From IMG/VR virus record IMGVR_UViG_3300042923_000953, positions 1-41,135 of that record: a stretch of DNA of 41,135 nt. One strand, 5' to 3'. This DNA is from a virus. The translations under genes were made by a program, and so were the position numbers. The number at the start of each line of letters is the position of its first letter. The first letter of the stretch is position 1. Below are positions 22,126 to 29,079 of this stretch, in pieces. The notes beneath the pieces were generated by a model. It was given only the letters and a program-made list of their open reading frames with translations. It was not told the DNA's origin and searched no databases.

Positions 22126-22308
22126 CTAAATAACTAATATTACATTATCAATTGGATGTTCAATAACTTTGAGTCCCGCTATTCTTAGATGTATTACATC
22201 CATATTCATATAATCACAACTAACTATTTCTAGTAGGTCTTTGCCTATTACAACATTTTACGGATTGTGGTTTAACTTTGTTAGTTCGATCGTTTTTGTT
22301 AAATTCAT
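22126..22308 (-). pseudogene. small early gene with in-frame stop
   Basis: From ATG 22306-22308 the frame reads MNLTKTIELTKLNHNP, then TAA (22258-22260), then continues in the same frame as NVVIGKDLLEIVSCDYMNMD and VIHLRIAGLKVIEHPIDNV to TAG at 22126. The part after the stop looks like protein and fills the space between neighbours. A single substitution (for example AAA or CAA to TAA) explains it; readthrough is less likely. About 60 codons in total. Confidence 0.55.
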
Positions 22309-22319
22309 TCGTCCACCAA

Positions 22320-22604
22320 TTATTCATCACCAAATTTAATACTTTCATCTGCATCTTCTTGCATTGTATTAAAAATATTATCTAGTAACCTATGAAAATC
22401 TGTTAATCCAGCTTCCTGATCTTCGTCCATCTCAATATGTCTAGCAACACTTTCAGCAAACTTCTTTTTATTTTTTACTTTATCTTCATTACAGTTATCT
22501 GGATGATTTTCAAAAGCATAGACTAATGTATCAATTGGAACTTTTATTGTTAATTTCTTTCCTATTACTTTAACTTGTACACCTTGATTTTTTTCATCAC
22601 TCAT
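22320..22604 (-). CDS. hypothetical 94-aa acidic early protein
   Basis: I start at ATG 22604 (MSDEKNQGVQVKVIGKKLTI) after GAGGTGAAAGA, not at an in-frame upstream codon that lies inside the preceding gene. A beta hairpin-like start precedes a helical acidic part (FHRLLDNIFNTMQEDADES). Its start overlaps the stop of the zinc-ribbon gene (ATGA). Unknown function. Confidence 0.65.
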   Translation of the reverse strand: MSDEKNQGVQVKVIGKKLTIKVPIDTLVYAFENHPDNCNEDKVKNKKKFAESVARHIEMDEDQEAGLTDFHRLLDNIFNTMQEDADESIKFGDE

Positions 22605-22780
22605 TCTTTCACCTCTAACGGGCACCAACTAGGTGTTAAGTTACTTTTAACTATTCTTCCGTATTTTTCACCGCGATTACTTGTTATCTTAGGATGCTTA
22701 CAAACATACTTTGATTCAAGTGTATTTTTATCAAACCATTTACTGCTTTTCTTACAGGTTGTACAATTCATTTTTTCCAT
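22601..22780 (-). CDS. small zinc-ribbon-like protein
   Basis: A 59-aa frame beginning MEKMNCTTCKKSSKWFDKNT, with Cys at CTTC, VCKH and WCPL, consistent with one metal site. The Shine-Dalgarno is CGGAGGT. It overlaps the upstream gene by 13 nt and the downstream start by 4 nt, a tight early-gene packing that supports it. Function unknown. Confidence 0.65.
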   Translation of the reverse strand: MEKMNCTTCKKSSKWFDKNTLESKYVCKHPKITSNRGEKYGRIVKSNLTPSWCPLEVKE

Positions 22781-23067
22781 ACCTCCGAAAATACATTATT
22801 AAAGTTTACTCCATTTTTATATGCATTGATTAATGTTGATTGTTCTATTCCACTTTCAGTTCTTTTAAGTAAGTAACTTAATGTTTCATTAGCAAAATTA
22901 CAATTTATCCCGCTAATTAAACCTGCATAAAACGCTATAGCTTTTCTTCCTTCTAAATCAGTATCCATTCTTAACGTGAAATATTCAGCTATAGGATCTA
23001 CTGGAGTACCATCTGCTTTTTGAATTATATACTTATTATATAATCCTTTAGGATTTTCATAACTCAC
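22768..23067 (-). CDS. small early protein with KYIIQKADGTPVDP motif
   Basis: The start is GTG 23065-23067 (MSYENPKGLYNKYIIQKADG), seven bases after GAAGGAGG, giving 99 aa. The segment TPVDPIAEYFTLRMDTD, followed by RKAIAFYAGLI, is a pattern I recall from many small phage and Gram-positive proteins of unknown function. Its start overlaps the stop of a tiny upstream frame (TGA within GTGAG), suggesting coupled translation. Confidence 0.68.
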   Translation of the reverse strand: MSYENPKGLYNKYIIQKADGTPVDPIAEYFTLRMDTDLEGRKAIAFYAGLISGINCNFANETLSYLLKRTESGIEQSTLINAYKNGVNFNNVFSEVWKK

Positions 23068-23162
23068 TTTATTTCCTCCTTCAACCAACCTTGTAAAGAA
23101 CGGTTTAATTGTTGTCCCTGTCTATTTCTTTTATCGATATATTTAATTTTTTCTGTTGATAT
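23064..23162 (-). CDS. tiny early frame with ATA/ATT start
   Basis: After a strong AGGAGGG the frame reads ATT ATT ATA then STEKIKYIDKRNRQGQQLNR and SLQGWLKEEIK, ending in a TGA that overlaps the GTG of the next gene. No ATG, GTG or TTG is available in frame before the coding-like part. It may use ATA or ATT, or be inactivated. It is the first minus-strand gene left of the plus-strand moron. Confidence 0.4.
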   Translation of the reverse strand: MSTEKIKYIDKRNRQGQQLNRSLQGWLKEEIK

Positions 23163-23195
23163 AATAATCCCTCCTAAAAATAAATTATAGATTAG

Positions 23196-23224
23196 TTGTT
23201 TTATCTTGTCATATGTTGTAAAAT
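23196..23224 (+). promoter_or_regulatory. promoter of plus-strand moron
   Basis: TTGTTT (23196-23201), 17-bp spacer, TAAAAT (23219-23224), followed within 25 bp by AGGTGGTGAG and the ATG at 23249. It is the only promoter-like element on this strand in the region and would give the gene expression in the lysogen independent of the early operon. Confidence 0.55.
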
Positions 23225-23248
23225 TAAATAAATAAGGTGGTGAGAAAA

Positions 23249-23779
23249 ATGAGCCAAGAAAATTTAAAAAAATTAAGAAAACAGATACTTTTATTGTTTT
23301 ATCAAAAAGGTCTTGATATCGGTAAATTTAAAATAGAATTTTCTGAAGCTTTTAAAGAAAAGCTTTATGAATTGGAAGGTACAAACGAAAAAAATATCAT
23401 TCATTCTATTTTTTATCTTGAAGATTCGGGTTATTTAAAGCATTCTAAATCTGGTAATCAGTTTTTTGCAGAAATAACTGTAAAGGGCATCGACCTAGTG
23501 GAATCTTCCGATGAAAAAATAAATCAAGTTTTCAATATATACAATTCACATATTGGTACTTTGACAGGTGATGTTTATATTGAAAAATATATAAATGAAA
23601 TACTTGAAGATCATAAAGAGCAGCTGGATAGTATTTACCAAGAGTCAGATGCTGAAAAGAAAAAGAAAACTATTAAGGAATTAGCTACATCAATAATTAA
23701 AAAAAGTGGTGAAATATCCATAGATATTGCAACTAATGTTTTAATTGCATATTTAAATAATAAAATGGGGCTTAGCTAG
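23249..23779 (+). CDS. moron: winged-helix-like protein of unknown function
   Basis: A 176-aa protein starting MSQENLKKLRKQILLLFYQK; the ATG at 23249 follows AGGTGGTGAG. Residues about 8-80 look like a winged helix (NIIHSIFYLEDSGYLKHSKS, then FFAEITVKGIDLVES). A charged helical part and a C-terminal hydrophobic helix (IDIATNVLIAYLNNKMGL) follow. It is a lone plus-strand gene with its own promoter and terminator inside the minus-strand early operon, the definition of a moron. Such genes often act in the lysogen, for example against other phages; no specific function is shown. Confidence 0.72.
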   Translation: MSQENLKKLRKQILLLFYQKGLDIGKFKIEFSEAFKEKLYELEGTNEKNIIHSIFYLEDSGYLKHSKSGNQFFAEITVKGIDLVESSDEKINQVFNIYNSHIGTLTGDVYIEKYINEILEDHKEQLDSIYQESDAEKKKKTIKELATSIIKKSGEISIDIATNVLIAYLNNKMGLS

Positions 23780-23803
23780 ACGTATGTAACGTCTAGCTTT
23801 TTT
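23774..23803 (+). terminator. terminator of moron
   Basis: AGCTAGACGT (23774-23783) pairs perfectly with ACGTCTAGCT (23789-23798) around ATGTA, followed by TTTTTT. It lies directly after the moron stop codon and overlaps the 3' end of the convergent gene. Confidence 0.85.
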
Positions 23804-24212
23804 CTTTTTTAGGTAGTTCGAAAACTCCGTTTACACCTTTTAAAAGGTCTAAGACTTGGTGTGGCATGATTTGAATAATTTCAACATCGCTTAATTTATC
23901 GTATTCAAAATCGTTAATGTAAACAAATTCATCATCAACTTCCTCTACAAATCCTTTAACTTCTTCAAATTCTTCTTCGTAAGTATCCCATTTTATGTGA
24001 ACATAATCCCCAACTTCTAACGTTTCAATCGCGCGTTGAGGGATTGATAGAAGTTTTACCATTGTTTCAAACGCTTGGACATCATTTTTGGTTCTTTTTA
24101 TGCAATTTTCTCTAAACGATTCTTTGTCATTGTAAGTTAGCATATCTTCAAGAATTGCATTATATGATTTTATCTTTTTTTGAAAATATTCAATCTTTTC
24201 TTCTTTATTCAT
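23793..24212 (-). CDS. hypothetical acidic protein with SH3-like middle
   Basis: I start at ATG 24212 (MNKEEKIEYFQKKIKSYNAI) after GGAGAGTGAT, giving 139 aa. A coiled-coil N-terminal half is followed by LEVGDYVHIKWDTYEEEFEE and then GFVEEVDDEFVYINDFEY, a compact strand pattern like SH3/KOW-type folds. The same VGD-x-V motif appears in neighbouring early genes (24688, 29069). Unknown function. Confidence 0.62.
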   Translation of the reverse strand: MNKEEKIEYFQKKIKSYNAILEDMLTYNDKESFRENCIKRTKNDVQAFETMVKLLSIPQRAIETLEVGDYVHIKWDTYEEEFEEVKGFVEEVDDEFVYINDFEYDKLSDVEIIQIMPHQVLDLLKGVNGVFELPKKEKS

Positions 24213-24327
24213 CACTATCACTCTCCTTAAATAATTTTTCAATTTGTTTATTTGATTTATATATATGAATGTTTGAGTATATTAAAGCAATAATTATTCC
24301 TAACAAAAAACATAATAGATATTTCAT
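24205..24327 (-). CDS. 40-aa membrane peptide
   Basis: The frame reads MKYLLCFLLGIIIALIYSNI and HIYKSNKQIEKLFKESDSDE: one N-terminal transmembrane helix and a charged tail. The Shine-Dalgarno is GGAGAGTGATGAAGA. It overlaps the next start by 8 nt. Confidence 0.6.
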   Translation of the reverse strand: MKYLLCFLLGIIIALIYSNIHIYKSNKQIEKLFKESDSDE

Positions 24328-24341
24328 TCTTCATCACTCTC

Positions 24342-24524
24342 CTATATCCATAAAATAATATTTAATTCTTTTGTTACTTTGTTGTATTTAAAACTTTTAA
24401 CATCTTCACTTAAATCTCTTTTTGGAGATGAATGAACATATTCGTTATCAGCATTATAAATATTTATGCTTTTTATAGGCGTGCTTTTAATAGTGTATCT
24501 TTGCATTAATCGGTATAATGTCAT
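24342..24524 (-). CDS. hypothetical 60-aa early protein
   Basis: Starts MTLYRLMQRYTIKSTPIKSI. A basic N-terminus is followed by a strand-rich C-terminus (SFKYNKVTKELNIILWI). The start overlaps the upstream stop (ATGA). No family recognised. Confidence 0.55.
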   Translation of the reverse strand: MTLYRLMQRYTIKSTPIKSINIYNADNEYVHSSPKRDLSEDVKSFKYNKVTKELNIILWI

Positions 24525-24700
24525 TCTTCTTCACTCTCCAATCTGTTAAGTTCACGTTCATAAAGTTCGATTTTAATTTTTGCTAGTATTACTAGTTGAT
24601 GTTCTGGAAAGTCTACACTGTAATATTTAATAAATTCTTTTTCATAGATGATTTGACTTGTTAATAATTCAATCTTCTCTTGCTTTGTTAATTCACCCAT
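24521..24700 (-). CDS. 59-aa coiled-coil early protein
   Basis: The frame reads MGELTKQEKIELLTSQIIYE and continues through DFPEHQLVILAKIKIELYER to an acidic end (NRLESEEE). Mostly helix. It overlaps the upstream gene by 13 nt and shares 4 nt with the next start. The upstream sequence carries GAGGTGAAAGA as Shine-Dalgarno. Confidence 0.6.
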   Translation of the reverse strand: MGELTKQEKIELLTSQIIYEKEFIKYYSVDFPEHQLVILAKIKIELYERELNRLESEEE

Positions 24701-25082
24701 TCTTTCACCTCTTGAATAACTCGGTTTTCGTGTAGTTCGATTGCGGTGATTTTTCCATCACAATTATAAATTTGATGTTTTATTTGATGGATGTCACTAC
24801 TGTCTTTTATAGTTATTTCAAATGGTCTAACTCCACTTTTAGCACCTATATAATTTTTATCCTTAATATTTTGATAATAATTCCCATGCACTATATCTCC
24901 AACCTCTAACAAATCTTCTAGGTTGTCGGCTGTTTTGATGTCTTTTGTGTCTAATAAATAATCATCATCAATAACAACGAGTTTAAACTTGTCATCTATT
25001 TTTGTAAGTTTTCCTAATACAGTTTTTTAACGCTTCCTTCAAAGCAATAACCTCTCGCCCATTGTCCTACTTTAATATCCAT
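24688..25082 (-). pseudogene. VGD-type early gene split by a one-base frame lesion
   Basis: From ATG 25080-25082 the frame reads MDIKVGQWARGYCFEGSVKK, then a run of six A, and stops at TAG (25014-25016). Shifting by one base at the A-run gives TVLGKLTKIDDKFKLVVIDD and onwards to LLEVGDIVHGNYYQNIKDKN, ending at 24688. One missing A restores a continuous protein of about 131 aa; the right-hand part alone would be 74 aa from 24912. Cause: real decay, homopolymer sequence error, or frameshifting. The same TAAAAAACTG string breaks the xis-like gene. Confidence 0.6.
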
Positions 25083-25090
25083 TTATTTTC

Positions 25091-25195
25091 CTATTCTTCT
25101 CTTCTCGATTCTCTACCGCTAATAATAAAACATGGATAAATTACTATAATACCTACTACATAAATCACTCCTAAAATAATATAAAATATTGTCAT
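25091..25195 (-). CDS. 34-aa membrane peptide
   Basis: The frame reads MTIFYIILGVIYVVGIIVIY and PCFIISGRESRREE: one transmembrane helix with a charged end. The Shine-Dalgarno GGAGGGG precedes the ATG by 3-4 bases. It follows the E2-like gene by 9 nt in the same direction. Confidence 0.58.
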   Translation of the reverse strand: MTIFYIILGVIYVVGIIVIYPCFIISGRESRREE

Positions 25196-25204
25196 ATTCC
25201 CCTC

Positions 25205-25804
25205 CTATAATAAAGTTTTTAATATCCGCTTATTTTCATAAGTCTTCTTAAATCCATTGGCTTGTACATCCCTTAAAGTTTTAACATCTTCCGCATGTCT
25301 TACCGGATAGCAAATTAGTTCTTTGAAGTAAGCTTCAGGATTATTAAAATCAATAACCTTTTTATATGTTCCTAAACAAACACTCCCCTGATCGTTAACA
25401 TGTCCAATTCTAAGAGGATATAATTTAGAATCAGGATTCAATTGTTCGTTGTCGTCTATATAGAATAGATAGATTGATTGTTTCTTTTTGACTGCTACTA
25501 TATCCGGTAACTTACATTCAAACACTAGTGTTTCATCTTTGCTTGATACAAACGGAATATAGTAAGTATCTTCAGGTAATACCATAATGATTGAATCTGT
25601 GTCCACGTCATACATATACGCATTCTTAGGTGGTTGCAGCCATTTAATCGGTTTCTCTGAATTCTTTTTGTTTAGGATGTCTTTCACATTGTCCAGTACC
25701 TTAATACAATCCTTTGGATCAATGTAACCCTTCTTTGTGAAATCACCATGTTTGTATTTTATCTCCGGTAATCCTTTATCTTTGATTGTCAATTGAAACT
25801 CCAT
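25205..25804 (-). CDS. E2-like/PRTRC-B-type conjugation protein
   Basis: A 199-aa protein. The N-terminal part is beta-rich. The centre, DSKLYPLRIGHVNDQGSVCL followed by GT (Cys143), resembles the P-x-x-N-x-x-x-x-G-x-V-C-L-G motif of PRTRC system protein B and other bacterial E2-like proteins, where the Cys would accept the ubiquitin-like modifier. A helix follows (NNPEAYFKELICYPVR). It ends the four- to five-gene block starting with the Ubl and E1 genes. Homology is judged by motif and context only; if the Cys is structural, the protein could be a non-catalytic partner. Confidence 0.68.
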   Translation of the reverse strand: MEFQLTIKDKGLPEIKYKHGDFTKKGYIDPKDCIKVLDNVKDILNKKNSEKPIKWLQPPKNAYMYDVDTDSIIMVLPEDTYYIPFVSSKDETLVFECKLPDIVAVKKKQSIYLFYIDDNEQLNPDSKLYPLRIGHVNDQGSVCLGTYKKVIDFNNPEAYFKELICYPVRHAEDVKTLRDVQANGFKKTYENKRILKTLL

Positions 25805-26152
25805 TTAAAACAACACCTCATCTTTCTGATTAAGTCTAATATAATCATCCTTTTGTTCTAACCGCCTTAAATATTCGCTAAAATCAACCATTCTATCAAA
25901 ATCATTCATTTGGTCACATATTTGCTCTAATACATAAGCAATATCTTTTCGCAGTAGAGGTTCTTCAATTCTAAGTAAAATTACTTCAAAATTTTCTTTG
26001 TCAGAAATTGCAACTAAATAATCTACAACATCCTTATAGGTCCGGGTTTTCAATATCCCTTGCCTCGTTAGTTGTTTCTTCTTGATTTCGTAAGTACCAG
26101 GATGTACTACATTTGTCAGCAAATCTTGAAATTTCTTGGTAGAAGAGTCCAT
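25805..26152 (-). CDS. unknown protein of Ubl cassette (115 aa)
   Basis: Starts MDSSTKKFQDLLTNVVHPGT after GGAGGGAAG. The first ~39 codons overlap the end of the preceding gene in another frame. The C-terminal half is helical and charged (VLEQICDQMNDFDRMVDFSE). Its stop abuts the start of the E2-like gene (25804), so the two are likely coupled. No family recognised; its place between E1 and E2 genes suggests a cassette component. Confidence 0.6.
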   Translation of the reverse strand: MDSSTKKFQDLLTNVVHPGTYEIKKKQLTRQGILKTRTYKDVVDYLVAISDKENFEVILLRIEEPLLRKDIAYVLEQICDQMNDFDRMVDFSEYLRRLEQKDDYIRLNQKDEVLF

Positions 26153-26615
26153 TTACTTCCCTCCCTTCATCGATTAACCCAACATGTACCACTCTGCCTT
26201 GATATGAAATTGAAGTAGACGGAATAGTACAGTTCTTTTGCCAATCAACTACACCTGATAGATACCAGGATACTCCTAACACATATATTTCAGCATGAGG
26301 TAACTTATTAAATAATTTTGGATATTCAACCTCTAAGATGCTTCTGTGCATGGGTATTACTTTGTGACAGTTCCATTTTTTGTTTAGAGAGAATTCATCA
26401 TTATATGAAAGTATCTTGCAAATTTCATTTATACTTCCTAACAGAGTGAAATCATCTTTACTTTTCATTGATTCGTACAAATTCATAGTTACTTCATTCC
26501 TATAGTTTCTAGGTGGAACTTTTGAGTCCTTCAATTTGTTGATGAAGTCCATTCTTTCGTTATGGCTTTTTTTGAAGAATGGATTCTCCAGTAGACTATC
26601 TAATTTCGACGACAC
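26034..26615 (-). CDS. unknown protein of Ubl cassette (193 aa)
   Basis: Starts MSSKLDSLLENPFFKKSHNE and overlaps the E1 gene by 20 nt. A helical N-terminal half precedes a possible mixed-fold part (LPHAEIYVLGVSWYLSGVVD, then YQGRVVHVGLIDEGREVNG). I looked for the H-x-H...S...D metal site of JAB deubiquitinase-like peptidases (PRTRC-A type) and do not see it. The last ~39 codons overlap the next gene in another frame. A cassette-specific partner is the best description. Confidence 0.62.
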   Translation of the reverse strand: MSSKLDSLLENPFFKKSHNERMDFINKLKDSKVPPRNYRNEVTMNLYESMKSKDDFTLLGSINEICKILSYNDEFSLNKKWNCHKVIPMHRSILEVEYPKLFNKLPHAEIYVLGVSWYLSGVVDWQKNCTIPSTSISYQGRVVHVGLIDEGREVNGLFYQEISRFADKCSTSWYLRNQEETTNEARDIENPDL

Positions 26616-27312
26616 GACTAATCACCTCACCAAAATATATTATTCCTACTCTTGTGGTTCCTCGAATATAATCGTTAATGAGTTCTAATGCTGTTATAGC
26701 TGCTTTTCGATTTGCGATTATCGTTTGATCATTACCAGCTGCAACTTCATCAGAACAACTAGCTTCATCTTCAACTACTAACTTTTCGGTTCCTGATTTA
26801 TCTTCCAGAACATTAGGATCATATTCACTTCTAAAAGCACCTTCAAATATATTTTCTTCTGAACCATATTTAATGTACACCGCAACAACTTCACCGGTCT
26901 TTTGACCATTAGCACAATCAACGTAATAATAGTTACTATTTCCTTTCAAGTACTCTTCAATTAATTTTCTTGTTGGATGATTATCAACACAACCTACGAT
27001 AATTTTCTTTCGATAATCCCAATTTTGTAATTTACTAAAAATTCCAATGGCATTTAATTCATTCACATATTCATTACAATAGTACAAATTACTTAACCCT
27101 AATGCAGCTGTAGCTGTATCTACTAAGCATTCAGCCTTAAATTTTTTAACGTGCTTTTTGCTAAAATGCTGTCTTCCTATATTTTTTGTTTGTACCCTGT
27201 CACCATCTACAAGATATATATCAGCTTTGATATCGCATCTGACTAGATCCTGGAACAGAGCGGAACCAGTTCCGCCTGCTCCAATAATCATAATTCCAAT
27301 ATTATTCCCCAT
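26596..27312 (-). CDS. ThiF/E1-like activating enzyme (PRTRC ThiF type)
   Basis: A 238-aa protein. The Rossmann ATP-binding loop GAGGTGS lies at residues 11-17, followed by IYLVDGDRVQTKNIGRQHFS with the metal/ATP residues. GCVDNHPTRKLIEEYLKG is the adenylation-domain signature, and EASCSDEVAAGNDQTIIANR carries Cys186, matching the CS-x-(A/E)...Q-x-x-x-x-N-x pattern of PRTRC-type ThiF proteins. It should adenylate the C-terminal Gly of a ubiquitin-like protein and perhaps form a thioester. It is 6 nt from the Ubl-like gene upstream and overlaps the next gene. No MoeB-type zinc CxxC pairs are seen. Confidence 0.88.
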   Translation of the reverse strand: MGNNIGIMIIGAGGTGSALFQDLVRCDIKADIYLVDGDRVQTKNIGRQHFSKKHVKKFKAECLVDTATAALGLSNLYYCNEYVNELNAIGIFSKLQNWDYRKKIIVGCVDNHPTRKLIEEYLKGNSNYYYVDCANGQKTGEVVAVYIKYGSEENIFEGAFRSEYDPNVLEDKSGTEKLVVEDEASCSDEVAAGNDQTIIANRKAAITALELINDYIRGTTRVGIIYFGEVISRVVEIR

Positions 27313-27318
27313 AATCTA

Positions 27319-27741
27319 TTACCCCTTTGAATTGCCTTGAATAGTAACCGCTAAGATCCCACGTTCTTCGTTATATGCAAAGTTTGTTTTACCTTCTTTA
27401 AATTCATAATAGCCATTAGCATTTAGTCTATCTATCAATTGTTTTTCGGTGTATTCAGTGTTTTCATCTATACCAATTTCATTGTAGATGTCGGTTGCTC
27501 CATATCTAAATACTTTGATGTCTTTATAGGTTTTTGATTTAGTAGCTGGAATAGTAGGTTTTTTCCCTTCAGGTTTATCTTCAGATTCTTCAACATCTTC
27601 GTTTTCTTCATCGTCTACTGGTTCAGGTTCTGTGACTATTGATGGTTTTTCAATAACTGGTTTAACTTTAATTTCTTCTATTTTTTCTATAATTTCACCT
27701 GATTCAAAATCAAATGTTAATTCTTTTTCATTATTTTTCAT
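27319..27741 (-). CDS. ubiquitin-like (PRTRC-C-type) protein with acidic N-terminal tail
   Basis: A 140-aa protein in two parts. Residues 1-70 are a low-complexity Glu/Pro/Lys tail (VEESEDKPEGKKPTIPATKS). Residues about 71-140 look like a beta-grasp domain (KTYKDIKVFRYGATDIYNEI, then LLIDRLNANGYYEFKEGK-type helix and strands) ending GILAVTIQGNSKG. PRTRC system protein C likewise ends in GTKG beside a ThiF gene. The terminal Gly adjacent to an E1 gene suggests it is the activated modifier. Shine-Dalgarno is GAGGTGG; it overlaps the upstream gene by 11 nt. Confidence 0.65.
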   Translation of the reverse strand: MKNNEKELTFDFESGEIIEKIEEIKVKPVIEKPSIVTEPEPVDDEENEDVEESEDKPEGKKPTIPATKSKTYKDIKVFRYGATDIYNEIGIDENTEYTEKQLIDRLNANGYYEFKEGKTNFAYNEERGILAVTIQGNSKG

Positions 27742-28057
27742 TTAATCCACCTCTATTTATATTATCTTCTAATTTTGGCTCTTGAGATTTAACCCATTTT
27801 TCAAAAGATTTAATGATATTTAGCATCTCAATATAATCCTTTTCAGTCATATTAGCATTAATGATAAAATGTTTGAAAAACTTACCTCTATAAGCATAAA
27901 TTGATATTACATAGCCTTCATCACCGCTATATATTGAAATATTTACGTTATCCTTAATTCCATCTATTTCTTCATTTAAGCGTTTATAAAACCATTCATT
28001 TACACTTTCATAATAATAGTCATTTAAAATTAGAAACTTTTTAAGGTTCTCTATCAT
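27731..28057 (-). CDS. hypothetical 108-aa early protein upstream of Ubl gene
   Basis: Starts MIENLKKFLILNDYYYESVN. A mixed fold with NISIYSGDEGYVISIYAYRG and a helical C-terminus (LNIIKSFEKWVKSQEPKLED). It overlaps the Ubl gene start by 11 nt, so it may belong to the cassette transcript, but it shows no cassette-specific motif. Confidence 0.6.
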   Translation of the reverse strand: MIENLKKFLILNDYYYESVNEWFYKRLNEEIDGIKDNVNISIYSGDEGYVISIYAYRGKFFKHFIINANMTEKDYIEMLNIIKSFEKWVKSQEPKLEDNINRGGLNEK

Positions 28058-28069
28058 TTCTACCTCCCG

Positions 28070-28729
28070 CTATTTTAGTAACTCTATTTTAACCTCATAA
28101 TAAATTGGCTTAACATGGTTTTTAGTACAAAATTTCTCCCGGCTCATTGAATGTGATTTTGTATGACATATCCGGCATAATGCCATTTTACGTTTATCTG
28201 AATCATCTATTGTTTTACGATTGTTTCCCATTCCTATTGTGTCATAGTGATGCACTTCTGCATACTTACCACAAATGCAGCATCTATTGTGTTTGATACA
28301 TTTCCATTGCCACTGTTCCTGATCCTGAAATTCTTTTATCGTATCGTAGTTAAGTGGGATGTTATAATCAAAGGCAGTTGTAATTAATAAATCGATTAAT
28401 AAATTTGCTTCTGTTATACTACAATCACTTAGGCTAAAGCATTCATGTACTAGGTCCATATCAATTAATTGTTTTTTATACAATGTTTTGTAATAAGCTG
28501 TTAATAACTTACTTACATGTCCGTTTACATGTTTTGATATGTCACTTATGATTGCATATATAAATGATCTTTGAGTTGCAGTAATCTTTCTTCCATCATC
28601 TATATCTATCCATGCATCAGCTACATCATTTGTAAAATACTTATCTACTTGTTGAAAGTCTGGAATGTAGCATAATAACCACGCTCCACCTTCCTTTGTT
28701 AGTAACTTTTTCTTTACTTTTATTTTCAT
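28070..28729 (-). CDS. putative HNH nuclease of the replication region
   Basis: A 219-aa protein. The N-terminal part (WIDIDDGRKITATQRSFIYA) is typical of phage HNHc nucleases of the replication/recombination region. The C-terminal domain has CCICGKYAEVHHYDTIGMG and ALCRICHTKSHSMSREKFC with paired Cys ligands and the HH catalytic pair. Such genes often sit beside replisome organisers in Firmicutes prophages. Confidence 0.82.
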   Translation of the reverse strand: MKIKVKKKLLTKEGGAWLLCYIPDFQQVDKYFTNDVADAWIDIDDGRKITATQRSFIYAIISDISKHVNGHVSKLLTAYYKTLYKKQLIDMDLVHECFSLSDCSITEANLLIDLLITTAFDYNIPLNYDTIKEFQDQEQWQWKCIKHNRCCICGKYAEVHHYDTIGMGNNRKTIDDSDKRKMALCRICHTKSHSMSREKFCTKNHVKPIYYEVKIELLK

Positions 28730-28755
28730 ATTTATTCCCGCTATTTAAGTAGCTA

Positions 28756-29079
28756 CTATAAAGCAACTTTTATTTTGCGGTAATGAACTTGTCCAAAATC
28801 ACTATAATAAATAGTTTCCTTGTCTGTAATACTAGTTCCTATTACTTCATGTTTTGAGTTTAATCGTTCAATTATTTCATTTGCTTTTTTATGACTAGCT
28901 AAATGATATTCTTCAGTATTTTCCAATTCGGTTGAATCTAAGTATTTTATTTCGTATATAATTACTGGTTGATTAATCAATTTTTGTAGTTTACTTAATA
29001 ATTCATAATCTAAGGCATTTTTATTTGGTTTTTCATCTAATGCTTTTCTTAATACAATTAGCTCATTTCTATTTAACAT
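28756..29079 (-). CDS. hypothetical 107-aa early protein
   Basis: Starts MLNRNELIVLRKALDEKPNK. A helical N-terminus precedes a strand/helix C-terminus (EYHLASHKKANEIIERLNSK, ending YRKIKVAL). It overlaps the upstream gene by 11 nt. No family recognised. Confidence 0.6.
   Translation of the reverse strand: MLNRNELIVLRKALDEKPNKNALDYELLSKLQKLINQPVIIYEIKYLDSTELENTEEYHLASHKKANEIIERLNSKHEVIGTSITDKETIYYSDFGQVHYRKIKVAL

Noticed and set aside
26034-26615. JAB/Mov34 deubiquitinase-like peptidase in the Ubl cassette
   Set aside because: The expected H-x-H...S...D metal-binding motif is absent, so only an unknown cassette protein is claimed.
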